Positions 61,089 to 64,000 of a stretch of DNA of 64,000 nt are shown piece after piece; the stretch's first letter is position 1; every line of letters starts with the position of its first letter. Location: positions 186,001 through 250,000 of the forward strand of contig CAWIKB010000009.1 in the NCBI GenBank assembly GCA_963836605.1, read 5' to 3'. The position numbers were made by a program, and so were the translations under genes. This DNA is from Bog-473 sp963836605 (GTDB taxonomy: Bacteria > Actinomycetota > Acidimicrobiia > Acidimicrobiales > RAAP-2). A model generated the notes under the pieces. It was not told where the DNA came from and did not search any database. It worked only from the letters and a program-made list of their open reading frames with translations.

Positions 61089-61640
61089 TCAGCGAGCGGT
61101 CTTGTGCTTCTCCAGGAATTTCAAGATGGTCGTGTGCTTCTTCGTGTCGAGGAGCATGAGGTCAACGAGGAGCACCCACAGTGTCGTGTCCGCGTATGGC
61201 CGTAGGCGCTTGCGGAGCTGCTCCAGGTGGCGCGCATCGTTCTCTTCAAACTGGCGAAGCTGCTTGGTTTGAGCCAGCAGGTCAGCATCCATCCGTCGCG
61301 ACAAGTCTGGCGTTGCCGGCTCTGCGGTTGCTTTCACGGTGCCCCATACCATGGCGTTCGCCATTTCGGCCAGAAGGCGATGGTGCCGGCGTTCGTCATC
61401 GAGGACCAACTTGACCAGATACCGGATCGATTCGTCCTCACTCTCGTTGGCGAGCTCCTCGTAGGAGGCCAGAATGGCTCCTTCCTCGGAACCGTGGTGC
61501 GACAACAATTCGACGAGTTCACGTGTGTCGACGCTGGCACCGGTGGCGCGAAGCCCTTCGATCGCATTGTCAAACGTGGCTTCGCCAATGGCTTGGTCGG
61601 AAGCGGGTTTCGTCATTCTGTGTTCACCACCGGTGGGCAT
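61089..61640 (-). CDS. Ferritin-like/four-helix protein of the putative DosR-like regulon
   Basis: A 183-residue all-helical protein. VELLSHHGSEEGAILASYEELA, then LVLDDERRHHRLLAEMANAM, carries E..H and DExxHH elements spaced as in rubrerythrin/ferritin-like diiron proteins. The second half has RRMDADLLAQTKQLRQFEENDARHLEQLRKRL, then DTKKHTTILKFLEKHK. The diiron ligands cannot be assigned with certainty, and hemerythrin-like is an alternative. ATG 61640 follows GGGAGAG. Box Q lies 54 bp upstream. It may store iron or detoxify peroxide. Confidence 0.7.
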   Translation of the reverse strand: MPTGGEHRMTKPASDQAIGEATFDNAIEGLRATGASVDTRELVELLSHHGSEEGAILASYEELANESEDESIRYLVKLVLDDERRHHRLLAEMANAMVWGTVKATAEPATPDLSRRMDADLLAQTKQLRQFEENDARHLEQLRKRLRPYADTTLWVLLVDLMLLDTKKHTTILKFLEKHKTAR

Positions 61641-61694
61641 AGTTCGTTCTCTCCCTTTTGCAACGATCATTGAACGATCTGTCCATTTCTACCA

Positions 61695-61709
61695 GGGCCC
61701 AAAGGTCCC
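61695..61709 (-). promoter_or_regulatory. DosR-like box Q (toward gene: GGGACCTTTGGGCCC)
   Basis: A 15-bp version with an extra G in the proximal half. It has the plus-strand ACCA flank shared with boxes C and I. It lies 54 bp upstream of the ferritin-like gene. Confidence 0.7.
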
Positions 61710-61788
61710 GCCGGCGTGGAACCCCAAGTGTCGACGGGTGTTTCGAGTGGGCTTTGAGGCCCATGGATCTGACAGACGCTCCACGCAT

Positions 61789-63066
61789 TCAACCCTGGAG
61801 TGCCAGCGTCGAACTCGATTGGGTCGATCTGCGGGTACGCAGGAGACCGAGCTTTCCCGCGGCCTCTCTGAGCTCGCAGCGGATCCGTGGGTCAGCGACC
61901 TGATCGATGATGAGCCGAGCCTGAGCGTGTTGGGAACGGCCGAAGATTTCAGCGCAACCCTGTTCGCTGACGATCGCCGAATGCTGAAATGAGGTGGCCG
62001 GGTTCGCCAGGATCGGGACCACTGTCGAGGTGTCGCTCCTGTCGTGCCAGGAGCGGAGGGCCACGACCGCGTGGCCGCCGGGCGAATGGAGGGCACCGGT
62101 AACGAAGTCGGGCTGACCGCCGAAGCCCGAATGGACGCCTCCGTCGATGAAGCTGGCATTGGCTTGGGCGAACAGGTCAATCTGCATGGCCGCGTTGAGG
62201 GAGAGCATGGCCGGGTTCGCCGCGATGCGGGACGGGTCATTGATGATCTCGGTGCGGAGCATCTGCAGCCTGGGGTTGCCGTTGGCCCACTCGTAGAGCT
62301 CGGGTGAACCGATCAGGAACGAGACGCAGATGGTGCGGTCGGCATCGAGCGAACCCGCGCGCTCGAGGGCGAGTATCCCATCACCCACCATTTCGGACCA
62401 GACACCGAGGTGCCGACGAGCGGCAATCGTCCCGGCCGCCACGGTGGGGATCTGGCCGATGCCGAGCTGTAACGTCGCTCCGTCCCCCGCGAAGCGGGCC
62501 ACCCTCTCGCCGATCTGCAGCGCCGCTTCGTCGGGCACCTGGGCCGCAGGGGAGACCAGGGGCTCGTCCACCTCGATCGCCGCGTCGATCCAGTCGGTGG
62601 GAAGCTCGCCGTGACCGAAGGTGTAGGGCATGTGCGGGTTGAGCTGGGCCACGACCAGGCCCCCCCGGGCCAGGGTGTGCTCGACGGCGGCCGGGAGGAC
62701 GTTGACCTCGATCCCGAGTGACACCTTTCCACGGCGCGGCATCGATGTGTGAAGGAGGACGGCATCCACTGGCCGAGCCGAGTCGAACAGGCGAGGGACC
62801 AGCGAGAGGCGCATGGGGAGATAGTCGAGCATCGGGTCGTGTCGCATGCCCGGTCCGACGAACGGGGTTTCGCATATGAAGCCGGCGTGCTGGGGCCAGT
62901 CACACTGGGCGTTGAGTGCGAAGACCCGGCAGCGCTCCAGGGCATCACCGAGTGCTCGGAGGAGGATGGTGGGTGTGGCGAAATTGCCCGACACCACGAT
63001 GCGTGGTTCTCGACCAGGGAGTTCGGCGAGCCGCTCTTTGAGCTGGTCGAAGGAGAGAATCCGCAC
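61789..63066 (-). CDS. Acetyl-CoA hydrolase/transferase family protein 2
   Basis: A 425-residue class I CoA-transferase. It has VVSGNFATPTILLRAL, VAQLNPHMPYTFGHG, GIGQIPTVAAGTIAA, the presumed catalytic Glu in GVWSEMVGDG, HSGFGGQPDFVTGA and the closing AIVSEQGCAEIFG. It is a diverged paralog of the enzyme at 30209. The usual last EYG-x-A-x-LRG is EQGCAEIFG here. It is directly preceded by the Fe-S flavoprotein gene on the same strand; the GTG start at 63066 abuts that gene's stop, so they form one unit. Confidence 0.85.
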   Translation of the reverse strand: MRILSFDQLKERLAELPGREPRIVVSGNFATPTILLRALGDALERCRVFALNAQCDWPQHAGFICETPFVGPGMRHDPMLDYLPMRLSLVPRLFDSARPVDAVLLHTSMPRRGKVSLGIEVNVLPAAVEHTLARGGLVVAQLNPHMPYTFGHGELPTDWIDAAIEVDEPLVSPAAQVPDEAALQIGERVARFAGDGATLQLGIGQIPTVAAGTIAARRHLGVWSEMVGDGILALERAGSLDADRTICVSFLIGSPELYEWANGNPRLQMLRTEIINDPSRIAANPAMLSLNAAMQIDLFAQANASFIDGGVHSGFGGQPDFVTGALHSPGGHAVVALRSWHDRSDTSTVVPILANPATSFQHSAIVSEQGCAEIFGRSQHAQARLIIDQVADPRIRCELREAAGKLGLLRTRRSTQSSSTLALQG

Positions 63067-64000
63067 TCAGCTCTCCTCCGGCACAAGGTCGATGGCACCG
63101 CAGGGGCATTCCTGCACGCAAAGGCCACAACCCTTGCAGTACTCGTAATCGAATCGGTAGCCGTGACCATCCGCCACCTTCTGTACCGCGTTGTCCGGAC
63201 AGACGCCGAAACAGTTGTCGCACTGGAAGCAGTTCCCGCACGACAGGCAACGTCTGGCTTCGAACTCTGCTGTGGTCTCGTCCAGACCCCCGACTACCTC
63301 GTCGAAGGTCGAGGTACGACGCGCCGCATCGAGACGGGGGCGCACGGACTTCGGTGCCTCGGCGTAGTACCAGGTATTGAGCCGCTCCGCGGTAGCCAGT
63401 GGAGGAAGAGGTGGTCGTTCGACGGCGACGCCCCGCAGCCAGGCGTCGATGGCGCGCGCCGCTCGCTTGCCGTGTCCGATGGCGTCAGTGAGGGTGCGAC
63501 TCCCGGCCACCATGTCACCGCCGGCGAATACACCCGGATGATCAGTCATCATGTCCGCATCCACCTCGACGTTGCCGTCTCGAACTGCCACTTCGGGCAC
63601 GGTCCGAAGCAGGGACAGGTCCGCTTCTTGCCCCAGAGCGAGAACCAGCGCGTCGGCTTCGAGTTCCTCGAACTCACCGGTGGGGCGCGGGAAGCCGGTC
63701 TCGTCGAGGACCATCTTCTCGATGGTGAGCGTTCCACCAGAGACGCCGGTGATGGTGGACAGCCACTGCATGCGCACCCCTTCCTCGGTGGCGTCCTGGA
63801 CTTCCTCGACGTTGGCCTGCATCAGGTTCGCTGTGCGCCGGTACACCACCACCGCGTCCTCGGCCCCCAGGCGGCGTGCCGTCCGGGCGGCATCCATGGC
63901 GGTGTCGCCGCCCCCGTAGACGACAACGCGACGACCCAGCCCGGGCCCCCCCGGCCCAGCTGCCTCTTTGAGGAGGGACACGGCGTCGAGGACATGGGCC
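63067..64000 (-). CDS. FAD/NAD(P)-dependent Fe-S oxidoreductase (GltD-like) with C-terminal ferredoxin domain, partial
   Basis: The reading stays open to the window edge, so the N-terminus is outside. The visible part has a second dinucleotide fold (VVVYGGGDTAMDAARTARRLG), VYRRTANLMQANVEEVQDATEEGV as in glutamate synthase small subunits, and the FAD end TDHPGVFAGGDMVAGSRTLTDAIGHGKRAA. A ferredoxin-like end follows, with CLSCGNCFQCDNCFGVCP and CKGCGLCVQECPCGAIDL, two 4Fe-4S clusters. Such enzymes move electrons between NADPH and low-potential partners. The gene abuts a CoA-transferase gene, hinting at a reductive acyl-CoA pathway. Confidence 0.85.
   Translation of the reverse strand, partial: AHVLDAVSLLKEAAGPGGPGLGRRVVVYGGGDTAMDAARTARRLGAEDAVVVYRRTANLMQANVEEVQDATEEGVRMQWLSTITGVSGGTLTIEKMVLDETGFPRPTGEFEELEADALVLALGQEADLSLLRTVPEVAVRDGNVEVDADMMTDHPGVFAGGDMVAGSRTLTDAIGHGKRAARAIDAWLRGVAVERPPLPPLATAERLNTWYYAEAPKSVRPRLDAARRTSTFDEVVGGLDETTAEFEARRCLSCGNCFQCDNCFGVCPDNAVQKVADGHGYRFDYEYCKGCGLCVQECPCGAIDLVPEES

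Noticed and set aside
1..64000. tRNA, rRNA, CRISPR arrays, insertion sequences and prophage genes
   Set aside because: None was seen by reading; small RNAs and a tRNA could be missed without a covariance-model search.

Overview
The window is high-GC DNA densely packed with genes of actinobacterial type. The proteins resemble those of mycobacteria, Frankia and Acidimicrobiia-like lineages: WS/DGAT acyltransferases, a DevR/DosR-type regulator, many universal stress proteins and a DUF1918 protein. I infer an actinomycete, possibly outside Mycobacteriales, that survives oxygen or energy starvation. No rRNA, tRNA, CRISPR array, insertion sequence or phage gene was seen. Several genes carry frameshifts, a stop codon or deletions, from real decay, assembly error or both.

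Layout. 1-4.4 kb: sulfatase fragment, an epimerase/CMD pair and two SDR dehydrogenases. 4.6-14 kb: cyclopropane synthase, WS/DGAT, CBS protein, a MerR/MFS unit, an isocitrate/isopropylmalate-type dehydrogenase, a HicA-like protein, a hydrolase and a truncated hemoglobin. 14.4-21.4 kb: alcohol dehydrogenase, a GNAT then HDAC-USP fusion operon, two USPs, and a divergent DevS-like kinase and DevR-like regulator. 21.4-33.4 kb: P-type ATPase, small stress genes, an ABC exporter, a second WS/DGAT, a CoA-transferase and an APC permease. 33.4-45.5 kb: acetate kinase remnant, USPs, pgk, PEP synthase, CBS protein, nitrobindin-like protein, phosphoribosyltransferase, STAS protein, an Rv2004c-like kinase and an ftsH remnant. 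45.6-52.9 kb: a complete group 3b-type NiFe hydrogenase operon. 53-64 kb: ABC exporter, GH65 phosphorylase with beta-phosphoglucomutase, CHAD protein, ferritin-like protein, a second CoA-transferase and an Fe-S flavoprotein.

How it fits together. A 14-bp element close to GGGACCTTTGGCCC recurs upstream of about a dozen genes. It resembles the mycobacterial DosR box (GGGAC-N4-GTCCC) but is asymmetric: its GGCCC half always faces the downstream gene. The DevR-like protein keeps the DosR recognition-helix residues, and its kinase keeps the heme-ligand histidine in a GAF domain. Boxes precede a USP, the P-type ATPase, DUF1918, a CBS protein, PEP synthase, the hydrogenase operon, the sugar-phosphorylase operon, the acetyltransferase/deacetylase-USP operon, a ferritin-like protein and three small unknown genes. 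The region therefore looks like a dormancy regulon, scattered over many loci in M. tuberculosis, gathered here into one island of about 45 kb and joined to H2 metabolism, gluconeogenesis, lipid storage and a possible protein-acetylation switch.
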